Assembly: GCA_021823385.1 (NCBI GenBank)
Contig: JAKAOC010000077.1
Location: 1-8,450 of the forward strand
Direction: 5' to 3'
Length of the DNA stretch: 8,450 nt
Source of the DNA: Actinomycetes bacterium
GTDB taxonomy: Bacteria; Actinomycetota; Acidimicrobiia; Acidimicrobiales; Acidimicrobiaceae
Below are positions 1 to 6,393 of the stretch, piece by piece (within the stretch, counting starts at the first letter, position 1; every line of letters starts with the position of its first letter). A program made the position numbers and the translations under genes. The notes beneath the pieces were generated by a model that was not told the origin of the DNA, searched no databases, and saw only the letters and a program-made list of their open reading frames with translations.

Positions 1-76
1 CGATCTCGGACGCCGCGGCAGGGAGCCCGGGAGCGAGAAGCCGCCAGGGCGTCGCATCCTGGAGCTTTGGCGATGA
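1..76 (+). CDS. C-terminal tail of an upstream gene (partial)
   Basis: Reading from base 2, an open frame runs from the left edge to a TGA at 74-76. It encodes about 24 residues, rich in Arg, Gly and Glu and ending in LELWR. The stop overlaps the ATG of the next gene at 73-75 as ATGA, the same arrangement as at the later junctions, which is the main reason to believe this frame. The visible piece is hydrophilic and lacks a recognisable motif, so no function can be given. It implies that the operon begins outside the window. Confidence 0.5.
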   Translation, partial: DLGRRGREPGSEKPPGRRILELWR

Positions 77-1074
77 CCGGCGTTCGGATGCTTGGGGCGG
101 TCGTGGGAGTCTTCGTCTTGGCGGCCTTCGGTGTGGCGGCGGAACCCCCTTCCGCAGCCGCCGCCTCGGGAGAGCGGCTGGGGAGCGTCGTTGTACAGAC
201 GGTCCCGTCTTCGGCGGGGGTTGCCGTCCAACTCGACGGGTTCAGCGCTGTCACCGGCCAGTCGGGGCAGGCAACATTCTCCGCGGTGCCGCTGAAGGAC
301 GCCGCCACGCGCGTAGGTGTCAATACGCAGATTGTCTCGGATGGAACGCGGGTCAGCCTTTACCGGGTGGCGATCGATCCCAATCACCCCAGCCTCCAGC
401 GGCGTCTCCTGCTCGAGCTGTCGGAAGCGAAACGGGTGAGCATTTCAGTCGTCACACCGGACGGCAGGCGAATGGCCCCCTCGGGTATCACCGGCTTGAG
501 CATGACCGACAACCTGGGAAGGACGCTCAACCTGAGCGGAAGGCAGCTCGCCGGGCCGGTCTGGTTGGAGGCGCTTGTGCCTGCACTTGGAAAGGGCGGG
601 ATCTACGGGCGCCTTGTCACTTACACATTGCAGTCGGTAGTGGTGCGGGGGTCGAACGTGGTCAATCAGGGCCAGTGGCGCCTGCTGCCGTTCTCGACGT
701 CGAAGTGGGTGATTCATGGACTGTTCTTCGACCTGTCCGTCCGCGCGACCGACGCACTGGCAGGTTCACCGGCAGGGACCTCGGTGAAGCTCGTCTTCCC
801 CGACCGGAGTGAGCAGACCTTGAGGATCGGCCCGCTGCACGGCGCGCGGTTCCTGGACATCCCGCGGGGCGAATACACCGTCGTCGTGGAGGGCGGGGTG
901 ATGAATCTTCGCGCCCCGTTGCGCCTCTCCCGCAACCAGGAGCTCAGCGAAAAAGTGGTAACAAGTGGGGACGCAGCCCTGGTGCTCTTCGTTGTCGGCG
1001 GAGGCGCGGCCCTGGCCTACTTGTTCGGCACCCATCGGCGTCGGACCGGTCCTTTGCCCGCGGCGAGGGGGTGA
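73..1074 (+). CDS. Exported membrane-anchored protein, signal peptide plus C-terminal TM, unknown function
   Basis: I do not recognise the family of this 333-residue protein. An N-terminal signal sequence (about residues 1-23, hydrophobic core VVGVFVLAAFGVAA) leads into an Ala/Pro stretch. About 250 residues of beta-rich sequence follow. The first part (about 36-75, with VPSSAGVAVQLDG and a following T-x-x-x-G-x-A-x-F pattern) resembles small PEGA or carboxypeptidase-regulatory-like beta-sandwich folds, but only loosely. A single hydrophobic segment at about 301-319 is followed by a basic tail beginning HRRR, so the chain should sit outside the cell with its C-terminus anchored in the membrane. 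No LPXTG-type sorting motif is visible. The ATG at 73 is preferred over the in-frame TTG at 67: GGAG at 61-64 lies 8 bases before the ATG but only 2 before the TTG, and the ATG overlaps the previous stop. Its stop overlaps the next gene's possible GTG start (GTGA), which suggests translational coupling. Confidence 0.8.
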   Translation: MTGVRMLGAVVGVFVLAAFGVAAEPPSAAAASGERLGSVVVQTVPSSAGVAVQLDGFSAVTGQSGQATFSAVPLKDAATRVGVNTQIVSDGTRVSLYRVAIDPNHPSLQRRLLLELSEAKRVSISVVTPDGRRMAPSGITGLSMTDNLGRTLNLSGRQLAGPVWLEALVPALGKGGIYGRLVTYTLQSVVVRGSNVVNQGQWRLLPFSTSKWVIHGLFFDLSVRATDALAGSPAGTSVKLVFPDRSEQTLRIGPLHGARFLDIPRGEYTVVVEGGVMNLRAPLRLSRNQELSEKVVTSGDAALVLFVVGGGAALAYLFGTHRRRTGPLPAARG

Positions 1075-1079
1075 GTGGA

Positions 1080-2303
1080 ATGGAGCCGACCCGGATCGCC
1101 ATGGCAAGAGCGCGCACGGTGCTTGGGGCGCTCGTGGCCGGCGTGGCGCTGGCCGGGTGCACCGTGGGCGCATCCGGAGCGTCCGGAGCGTCCGGAGCAC
1201 CCGGTGCGCCGGGGCCGGTGCGTGCGGCACCTTCTACCACCGCGCCATCGGCTCCCACGGCCCCGGCCAACACCGGCATCGCAGCCCCGCCCGCCGCCTC
1301 GCGGATGTTCGCCTTCTACTACCTGTGGTGGGATGCGGCGCACTGGCGTGCCCGTCTCGGCCCGTCCTATCCCTTCACCCAGGTTCCCAGCCCTCTCCCG
1401 GCCAAGCTGGGGCTCAACGGATGCAACCCGGTAAGTCTCTATCCCGGGAATCAGCTGACCGACGTCTCGGCGCCTCTCTATGATCAATCCGATCCGGCCC
1501 GGATCGCAAGCGACGTCCGGGAGGCCGCTTCCGCGGGTCTGGCCGGGTTTGCGGTCGCCTGGGCCGGTACGGGCCAGGCGGGGCAGAGCGCCTCCTCCTC
1601 GACGTTCAATGCGCGCCTTGCAACCCTGGTCAGCGCAGTCGAGGCTTACGACGCGGCCGGGGGCCACTTCAAGTTATGGGTCTCCTACATGTCGTCGTCG
1701 CGACTCCGCAGCGAGCAGGCAATGAACAACGACTTTGGCTACCTGTGGGCGGCCTATGGCGCCAGCCCCGCCTTCGACCGCTCCAACGGCGGGCGGGTGA
1801 CGGTCATTCTCATGGGCAGCCGCAAGTATCCACTCGGGTTACTGGAGCAGCTGAGCGGCGCCTGGAGGAAGCACTTTTACCTGGTGGGTGACGAGAACTG
1901 GCGCAGCTGGAACGCTTCCCGGGGCGCCGTCTTCGATGCCGACCAGTACTACTGGTCGAGCGAGCCGCCCGGCGCCGCGTCCTATGCGAGGATCGCCTCA
2001 CTGGCCGCGATGGTGCGTTCCGAGCGGAATCCGGACGGGAGCACCAAGCAGTTCTTCAGCCCCCTGGCTCCCGGCTACGACAAGCAGCTCGCCGGGGGAA
2101 CCAACTGCGTTCCCAGGGCGGGCGGGCAGACCATGCGCGACCTCTTTGCCGGCAACGCCGCCGCGAGACCCGACGCCTGGCTGGTCATCAGCTGGAACGA
2201 GATTACCGAGGGGACCTACGTCGTGCCGCTCGAACGATATGGAACCCAGAGCCTGTCGACGCTCACTTCGATCATCTCCGGAGCCGCAAGAGGGGAGGCA
2301 TGA
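1080..2303 (+). CDS. GH99/GH71-like glycoside hydrolase lipoprotein
   Basis: This 407-residue protein has a lipoprotein signal peptide ending in the lipobox LAGC, with Cys27 as the expected lipidated residue. A Gly/Ala/Ser/Pro linker of about 45 residues follows, then a catalytic domain from about residue 76 to the end. That domain opens with FAFYYLWWD (77-85) and ends with WNEITEGT (372-379) followed by a PLERYG block. This pattern is typical of GH99 and related GH71/WbsX-like alpha/beta barrels. The two glutamates of the ExxE pair, E374 and E377, match the spacing of the catalytic pair in characterised GH99 endo-alpha-mannosidases. An intermediate block, DVREAASAGLAGFAVAW, fits the barrel's helix and strand. 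The likely role is surface cleavage of an alpha-mannoside-type or other glycan, but the substrate cannot be read from sequence. ATG 1080 has GAGGGG (1065-1070) 9 bases upstream. The alternative GTG at 1071 would give a GTGA overlap but sits directly against that site. The stop overlaps the next ATG. Confidence 0.82.
   Translation: MEPTRIAMARARTVLGALVAGVALAGCTVGASGASGASGAPGAPGPVRAAPSTTAPSAPTAPANTGIAAPPAASRMFAFYYLWWDAAHWRARLGPSYPFTQVPSPLPAKLGLNGCNPVSLYPGNQLTDVSAPLYDQSDPARIASDVREAASAGLAGFAVAWAGTGQAGQSASSSTFNARLATLVSAVEAYDAAGGHFKLWVSYMSSSRLRSEQAMNNDFGYLWAAYGASPAFDRSNGGRVTVILMGSRKYPLGLLEQLSGAWRKHFYLVGDENWRSWNASRGAVFDADQYYWSSEPPGAASYARIASLAAMVRSERNPDGSTKQFFSPLAPGYDKQLAGGTNCVPRAGGQTMRDLFAGNAAARPDAWLVISWNEITEGTYVVPLERYGTQSLSTLTSIISGAARGEA
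1170..1214 (+). repeat. Five 9-base units encoding a Gly-Ala-Ser/Pro linker
   Basis: Five consecutive 9-base units of the form GCRYCCGGA (two identical, three diverged by one to three bases) lie in frame just after the lipobox cysteine of the glycosidase gene. They encode (Gly-Ala-Ser)3(Gly-Ala-Pro)2, a short Gly-x-y linker that tethers the catalytic domain to the membrane. The near-identity of the first three units points to slippage or recent expansion. The run is too short to form a collagen triple helix. Confidence 0.75.
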
Positions 2304-3052
2304 TGGCTGTTACTCCGCGCCAGTTGGCGGCCGCAGCAGCCGTGGTGGTGGTGGCGCTGGCTTCGATGGCGACGCGCCCTCCGGCCTCGGGCGCACTGCC
2401 GGCACCGCCCGGCATCGCCGCGCCATCGGCGTCCGCGCCTGCGGCCCGGCCGGCCAAGCCCAAGATTTACACGCCCGCAGCGCGCCTGCAGGTGAGCGGC
2501 TGCGTGATATCCGTCTCCAACGCCAATCCCGATATAGGAGACAGTTCCGAGGCCGTCACGGTTAGCACCACCGCCGGCGCCTGGGTCTCACTGAGTGCGG
2601 GCTACGCCACCTACACGAGCAGCTACGGCGAGCAAGCGGACCAGAACGGCGACGTCGTGTTCAAGCTTGCCAATCCCAACGCGACCCCGGGCCGGACAGT
2701 GAGCCTCACCGCCCAGGTCAGGCTGCAGGGGAGCCAGGCCGGTTGCGAAGGCTCGTTCACGCCTAAGGCGCTGGCCTGCGAAGTGATGGAGATCTCCCAG
2801 TCGGTGGTGCCGGGCGGCGCCTCGGCGACGGTGGTCGTGTCCAGCGCGCCGGGCGCGCAGGTGCGCCTCACCAAGGTTTCCGGATCGCCGGTCTGGGGCT
2901 ACGCCAAGAGTGCACCCAGCGGCCGGATCTACGTCGCGGTGCCGATCACATCCTCGGAGGTGGGCAGGAATGTCCGGCTCCAGACGGAGGTCGCCATGCT
3001 GGGCGCCCGGGCCGCATGCACTACGAGTTTCGTACCAACAGTGAGGGGCTGA
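2300..3052 (+). CDS. Exported protein with a duplicated beta-sandwich-like domain, unknown function
   Basis: This protein of 250 residues (249 if the second ATG at 2303 is used) has a signal peptide (hydrophobic run AAAAAVVVVALASMA, cleavage likely near residues 32-33). A Pro/Ala-rich linker and two homologous domains of about 90 residues follow. Domain 1 spans about 68-157 and domain 2 about 160-248. Each starts and ends with a cysteine: C68/C149 and C160/C240, spaced 81 and 80 residues. Both begin with 31 residues of equal length, from Cys to a V-x-L, with a shared V-S-x-x-x-G-A-x-V core. Both end in G-R-x-V-x-L-x(3)-V-x(3)-G-x-x-A-x-C-x-x-S-F-x-P. Alternating hydrophobic residues suggest Ig-like beta sandwiches, each perhaps closed by a disulfide. 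I do not recognise the family; binding or structural roles are plausible. AGGGGAGG at 2291-2298 precedes two adjacent ATGs, and the first overlaps the previous stop as ATGA. Confidence 0.75.
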   Translation: MMAVTPRQLAAAAAVVVVALASMATRPPASGALPAPPGIAAPSASAPAARPAKPKIYTPAARLQVSGCVISVSNANPDIGDSSEAVTVSTTAGAWVSLSAGYATYTSSYGEQADQNGDVVFKLANPNATPGRTVSLTAQVRLQGSQAGCEGSFTPKALACEVMEISQSVVPGGASATVVVSSAPGAQVRLTKVSGSPVWGYAKSAPSGRIYVAVPITSSEVGRNVRLQTEVAMLGARAACTTSFVPTVRG

Positions 3053-3053
3053 T

Positions 3054-3070
3054 CCCCCCACAACGGGGGG
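3054..3070 (+). other. Perfect C6/G6 hairpin in the operon gap
   Basis: Six C (3054-3059), a five-base loop ACAAC and six G (3065-3070) form a perfect all-GC stem starting two bases after the TGA of the upstream gene. No T-run follows, so it is not a standard intrinsic terminator. It ends 11 bases before the Shine-Dalgarno of the phosphatase gene. It could stabilise the 3' end of the upstream message, pause the polymerase or tune expression of the large downstream gene. Confidence 0.5.
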
Positions 3071-3081
3071 ACAGGTCACCT

Positions 3082-3087
3082 AGGAGG
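3082..3087 (+). promoter_or_regulatory. Strong Shine-Dalgarno setting the phosphatase start
   Basis: AGGAGG lies six bases before ATG 3094 and is the best ribosome-binding site in this gene run. It decides the start: the frame is open from 3016, but that earlier ATG lies inside the preceding gene, has no such site, and would put about 26 polar residues ahead of the signal peptide. Unlike the three upstream junctions, this gene does not rely on overlap coupling. Confidence 0.8.
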
Positions 3088-3093
3088 TGCCGG

Positions 3094-6024
3094 ATGAATC
3101 GATCGACGAGATGGTGGACCGTTGCGGCAAGCGGAAGCCGGGCGCCGTCCGCACGGACGGCACATAGGGCGGCCGTCCTGGTGGGCGCCGGCGCCCTGAC
3201 GCTCTCCGTGCTTGCGCCGCCGGCGACCGCGGGCGCTTCCGTGGTTGCGGGCGTCAGCTCCGAGCTGACCAGAGCCCCGTACCTGAGTGACCTGACCCAG
3301 AGCGGTGTTCAGGTGAGCTGGGCAACGGCTAGCCAATACCGGGGGGTGGTCGAGTACGGGCCGCCAGGGGCCTGCGACGCCAACACGGTGATATCCGCGA
3401 GCCTCGGCAATCCGGTCACCGTCGGATCGGTCCGGGAGTACATGAACGACGTCCGCCTTTCGGGTTTGAGCCCGAACACCACCTACTGCTACCGGATACT
3501 TTCGGCGGGCTCCCTGCCGGTCGACTTTCTAGGATCGAATCCCTCGCCCGAGTTCACCACAATGCAGCCGGCCAATGGCACCCAGCCGTTCACCTTCGAT
3601 GTTCTGGGAGATTGGGGCGACACAACCAACAGCGGTGTGAACGACGGCTCGGTTAACCGGAACCAGGCCGCCATAGACGCTGAGATCGCAGGAAGCGGAG
3701 CCACCTTTGCCATCTCGGTGGGCGACACGGCCTACATGGGCGGCAGTCAGACCAACTATGGCGATCTGTATCAAACCGGAGCGAACGTGAGCGCCGTTTT
3801 TGCTCCCGAGTACTGGGCGGCGCCGGGCGAGACCATTCCGCTCATGCAGACCGACGGGAATCACGGGATGAACGCGACCTCCTTGGCCGTCTGGCCCGAG
3901 GACATCTCCGCCGCTGCCTCGGGCGGTATGTACTCGATGGTGAGCTACCCGTCCATAGACGGATCAACGGCCATGAGCTATCCGACCACCACCTATGCCT
4001 TTTCCACCGGCGGGGTCCGCTTCTACATGCTCGAGGCGTCCTGGGGCAACACAAACGTCGGAACCGCCAGCGGGGGGACCTGCGGCTCCAACTGCGCGAT
4101 ATACCAGCTCGACCACGATGCGCACTGGACGGTGACCTCGGCCGAGTACCAGTGGCTGGCTCGTGATCTGGCCGCGCACCCGGGTGGTCTCAAGTTCGCT
4201 TTCTTCCACTTCCCGCTGTATTCCGACAACGCGACGCAGCCGAACGATGGCTACTTGGACAACACCCCTGCGAGCGCGTTCAGCCTCGAGCAGCTTCTCC
4301 ATGACAACGGCGTCGAGCTCGCATTCAGCGGCCATGCGCACATCTATCAGCGCAATGTTGCCGTCCCGGGAGGCGTGACCAGCTATGTGACCGGTGGTGG
4401 CGGAGGGGTGGCCGAGCCGGTCGGCCGCTGCTCGACGACCGACGCCTACGCGGTCGGCTGGTCGTACAGCAATGGGAAGGGGTCGGCATGTGGAGCCGCG
4501 CCGGTTCCGACCTCTGATTCGCAGGTCTACAACTTCCTCCGGGTGACGGTGTCGGGCTCGAACGTCACGGTCACTCCCATTAACGCGGCCGGCGTCTCCT
4601 TTGACCAGGTCACCTACGACTTCGAGGCCGACACGGCCACCCCTTCGGTCCCGGGTGCCCTCTCCTTTGCCGAGCCGAGCCCAACGGTGGTCCGGCTTTC
4701 CTGGCAGCCATCGACGGACAACGTCGGGGTCAGCGCATACGACATATATCGCAACGGGCTGTACCTCGCCACGGTGGGTCCCACGGCGAAGGGTTATGTC
4801 GATAGCCCGGTGCCAAAGGGGATCTCCTTCACCTACACGGTCGTCGCCCGCGATCTGGCCGGCAATGCCGCCTCGAGTGCCGTGGCGACTTCGGGCGTTT
4901 CCGATACTTCGCCTCCCTCGGCGCCCGGCTTGCCGGCCGCTGTGATCTTGGCTCCAACCTCTGTGTCGCTCAGCTGGAAGGCTTCCACGGACAACGTGGG
5001 CGTGTACGGCTACAAGGTGGTCAGGGGTGGATACTCGACCGCCCTCCTGCGGTCCGGCTCGACCGGCTTCGTGGACACGAATCTGGTCCCGGGCTCGTCC
5101 TACTCTTACCAGATCCAGGCCATCGACCTGGCTGGAAACCTGTCCCTGCCGAGCCCGGCGGTGATGGTGGCGGCACCGGCCGATACGGTGCCTCCCACGG
5201 CTCCGAGCGGCATGCGGGCCACCTCGGTCACCTCCGACTCGGCCCTCCTGGGCTGGAGCCCTTCGAGTGACAACGTCGGCGTGGTGGCCTATCAGGTGCT
5301 CCGTGACGGGGTGAAGGTGGCGACGGTCTCAGGTGTCTCCTACTTGGACACCGGTGTCGCGCCCGAAGGTCATTACCAGTACCAGGTGGTCGCGTTGGAC
5401 GCCGCGGGCAACGCGGCGCCAGGCGCGTCTCTGGCCGTTGCGACGCCCGCGGCGGGCGATATCTTCTCCGATGGCTTCGAATACGCCGGCCTTTCCCAGT
5501 GGCAGACGGTGAGCGCCATGGCAGCCGAGTCGGCGCTGGTGCACTCTGGCGTCTACGCGGCCGAGGCCCCAAGCAGCGGTTCGCCCGCCTTCGCTTACGC
5601 GAGCCTTGGCGGGTTCTACGCCGAGACCTGGAGCCAGGCCTGGGTATACGTGGTTAGTGCCTCGACGTCGGCCAACCTTTTCGGATTGAGGAGCTCCACG
5701 GGCGCATCGATGGTGAACATCTACCTCAGCCCGACCGGCAAGCTTGCGGTGAGGAACAACGTCGGCGGGGTGACAGCGACCAGCGCGACACAGGTCACCG
5801 CCGGTGCCTGGCATCTGGTCACTCTGGACGTGTCGATGACTCTCTCCGGCGGGGCCATCACTGCATATCTGGACGGAGCTCCGGTGGCGGGACTGGCGCT
5901 CACCTCTCAGGACCTGGGGTCATCGCCGATCACCACCCTGCAACTCGGGGACACGTCCTCGGGCCGGACTTTCGACATCTACTTCGACGACGTGGCGGTC
6001 GCAGCATCGCCGCTGTCATGGTAG
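3094..6024 (+). CDS. Secreted purple acid phosphatase-like metallophosphoesterase with three Fn3 and a C-terminal jelly-roll domain
   Basis: This 976-residue exported enzyme starts with a long signal peptide (core about 26-41, cleavage near A46 or A48). Next come a PAP N-terminal Fn3-like domain (about 59-140), the metallophosphoesterase domain (about 168-450) and its C-terminal part (to about 512). Three tandem Fn3 modules follow (about 513-603, 604-696, 697-787), then a LamG/concanavalin-like jelly roll (about 788-976, ending in an FDDVAV strand). All five PAP metal motifs are visible: GDWGD (D173), GDTAY (D211, Y214), GNH (N256, H257), HFP (H372) and GHAH (H414, H416). These match the seven ligands of the binuclear centre, so the enzyme should be active on phosphate esters outside the cell. 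The Tyr ligand separates it from generic metallophosphoesterases. The Fn3 and jelly-roll modules suggest attachment to, or action on, polysaccharide. Typical PAPs are about 400-550 residues, so the C-terminal half is an extension. It ends the operon or is followed by the small gene at 6103. Confidence 0.9.
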   Translation: MNRSTRWWTVAASGSRAPSARTAHRAAVLVGAGALTLSVLAPPATAGASVVAGVSSELTRAPYLSDLTQSGVQVSWATASQYRGVVEYGPPGACDANTVISASLGNPVTVGSVREYMNDVRLSGLSPNTTYCYRILSAGSLPVDFLGSNPSPEFTTMQPANGTQPFTFDVLGDWGDTTNSGVNDGSVNRNQAAIDAEIAGSGATFAISVGDTAYMGGSQTNYGDLYQTGANVSAVFAPEYWAAPGETIPLMQTDGNHGMNATSLAVWPEDISAAASGGMYSMVSYPSIDGSTAMSYPTTTYAFSTGGVRFYMLEASWGNTNVGTASGGTCGSNCAIYQLDHDAHWTVTSAEYQWLARDLAAHPGGLKFAFFHFPLYSDNATQPNDGYLDNTPASAFSLEQLLHDNGVELAFSGHAHIYQRNVAVPGGVTSYVTGGGGGVAEPVGRCSTTDAYAVGWSYSNGKGSACGAAPVPTSDSQVYNFLRVTVSGSNVTVTPINAAGVSFDQVTYDFEADTATPSVPGALSFAEPSPTVVRLSWQPSTDNVGVSAYDIYRNGLYLATVGPTAKGYVDSPVPKGISFTYTVVARDLAGNAASSAVATSGVSDTSPPSAPGLPAAVILAPTSVSLSWKASTDNVGVYGYKVVRGGYSTALLRSGSTGFVDTNLVPGSSYSYQIQAIDLAGNLSLPSPAVMVAAPADTVPPTAPSGMRATSVTSDSALLGWSPSSDNVGVVAYQVLRDGVKVATVSGVSYLDTGVAPEGHYQYQVVALDAAGNAAPGASLAVATPAAGDIFSDGFEYAGLSQWQTVSAMAAESALVHSGVYAAEAPSSGSPAFAYASLGGFYAETWSQAWVYVVSASTSANLFGLRSSTGASMVNIYLSPTGKLAVRNNVGGVTATSATQVTAGAWHLVTLDVSMTLSGGAITAYLDGAPVAGLALTSQDLGSSPITTLQLGDTSSGRTFDIYFDDVAVAASPLSW
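4630..5454 (+). repeat. Three tandem Fn3 modules within the phosphatase gene
   Basis: Three in-frame units of about 270-280 bases each encode an Fn3 module. They share S-(T/S)-D-N-V-G-V-x-x-Y early in the module, and a Tyr-x-Tyr/Val strand leading to D-(L/A)-A-G-N near the end. Modules 2 and 3 begin with DT-x-PP-x-AP. This Fn3 type is common in bacterial secreted carbohydrate-active enzymes, where it acts as a spacer or weak binder. Copies have diverged at the base level outside the conserved motifs, so the duplication is not recent. Confidence 0.85.
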
Positions 6025-6102
6025 GTCCGCCTGGCGGTGCGGAGAAAGGAGGACAAGCGGGTCTGGCGGGACGCGGGCCAAGGCCGGCGCTAAATTGGAG
6101 CC
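6025..6102 (+). other. Spacer with orphan AAAGGAGG and a small inverted repeat
   Basis: Just after the phosphatase stop, TCCGC (6026-6030) and GCGGA (6039-6043) can pair around an eight-base loop. A full-strength ribosome-binding sequence, AAAGGAGG, follows at 6045-6052. No ATG, GTG or TTG lies within a workable distance of it; only a CTG at 6063 does, opening a 28-codon frame. GGCC-AA-GGCC lies at 6076-6085. No T-run follows the inverted repeat, so a terminator cannot be claimed. Confidence 0.3.
6091..6096 (+). promoter_or_regulatory. Possible -10 box of a leaderless promoter
   Basis: TAAATT fits the actinobacterial TANNNT -10 pattern and is an AT island in GC-rich sequence. Its end lies six bases before GTG 6103, the distance at which transcription would begin at or next to the start codon. 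No convincing -35 match is seen about 17 bases upstream. The competing reading is that GGAG at 6097-6100 is a ribosome-binding site, but it is only two bases from the start codon. Confidence 0.35.
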
Positions 6103-6306
6103 GTGCGCGCATGGCTGAATCGGCTCGTTTGCCGTTGGACGACTCATGATTGGTGGGCGCTGTCCTATCCGCCCGCACGGCGCTGGGAGTGCCATCGCTG
6201 CGGTCTGATCAAGGAGGACTTGCCACTGCCTCCATCGTCGGCCGGGAGGAATCCCGCCGGAGTCAGGCCGGGCACCCGTCCCGAGCAGGACGGCGGCAAG
6301 CACTAG
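6103..6306 (+). CDS. Small Cys/His protein, possible zinc-binding, unknown function
   Basis: This 67-residue hypothetical protein starts at GTG 6103; no other start exists in the frame after the in-frame TAA at 6091. The N-terminal half is aromatic and contains C10, H15 and a CxxC pair (C30, C33) in the context W-E-C-H-R-C-G. This resembles a small zinc ribbon or zinc knuckle. The C-terminal half (about 40-67) is Pro/Gly/Arg-rich and probably disordered. There is no signal peptide, so it is likely cytoplasmic, unlike its upstream neighbours. It lies 78 bases after the phosphatase gene and faces the patatin gene convergently. The Cys/His pattern, and the lack of a better frame on either strand, argue for a real gene. 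Function is unknown. Confidence 0.55.
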   Translation: MRAWLNRLVCRWTTHDWWALSYPPARRWECHRCGLIKEDLPLPPSSAGRNPAGVRPGTRPEQDGGKH

Positions 6307-6393
6307 CGGTGAACCGTCGTTCGCTCGGCTAGTAGATGAATTGCGGGCTCTGGACGTGGCGCGTCCGCCTTGCCCCGGTGAGGTGGGGAGCGC

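Noticed and set aside
1170..1224. Collagen-like protein segment
   Set aside because: Only about six Gly-x-y triplets are present, which is too few for a stable triple helix. A flexible linker is the simpler reading.
1017..1667. Minus-strand 216-codon open frame opposite the GH99-like gene
   Set aside because: It is Arg/Gly/Pro-rich low-complexity sequence of the kind created by strong GC bias on the opposite strand. The plus-strand gene has a lipobox and catalytic motifs.
3054..3070. Intrinsic terminator
   Set aside because: The stem is perfect but no T-run follows, and a strong ribosome site for the next gene lies 11 bases beyond it.
3016..3093. Upstream ATG at 3016 as the phosphatase start
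   Set aside because: It lies inside the preceding gene, has no ribosome site, and would put polar residues before the signal peptide. ATG 3094 has AGGAGG six bases upstream.
5329..5814. Minus-strand 161-codon open frame inside the phosphatase gene
   Set aside because: It overlaps clear Fn3 and jelly-roll coding sequence, is Arg-rich and has no motif. It is a shadow frame.
6307..6393. Bidirectional terminator between the convergent genes
   Set aside because: Only short, weak GC pairings are visible and no T-run exists on either strand, so no terminator can be supported.
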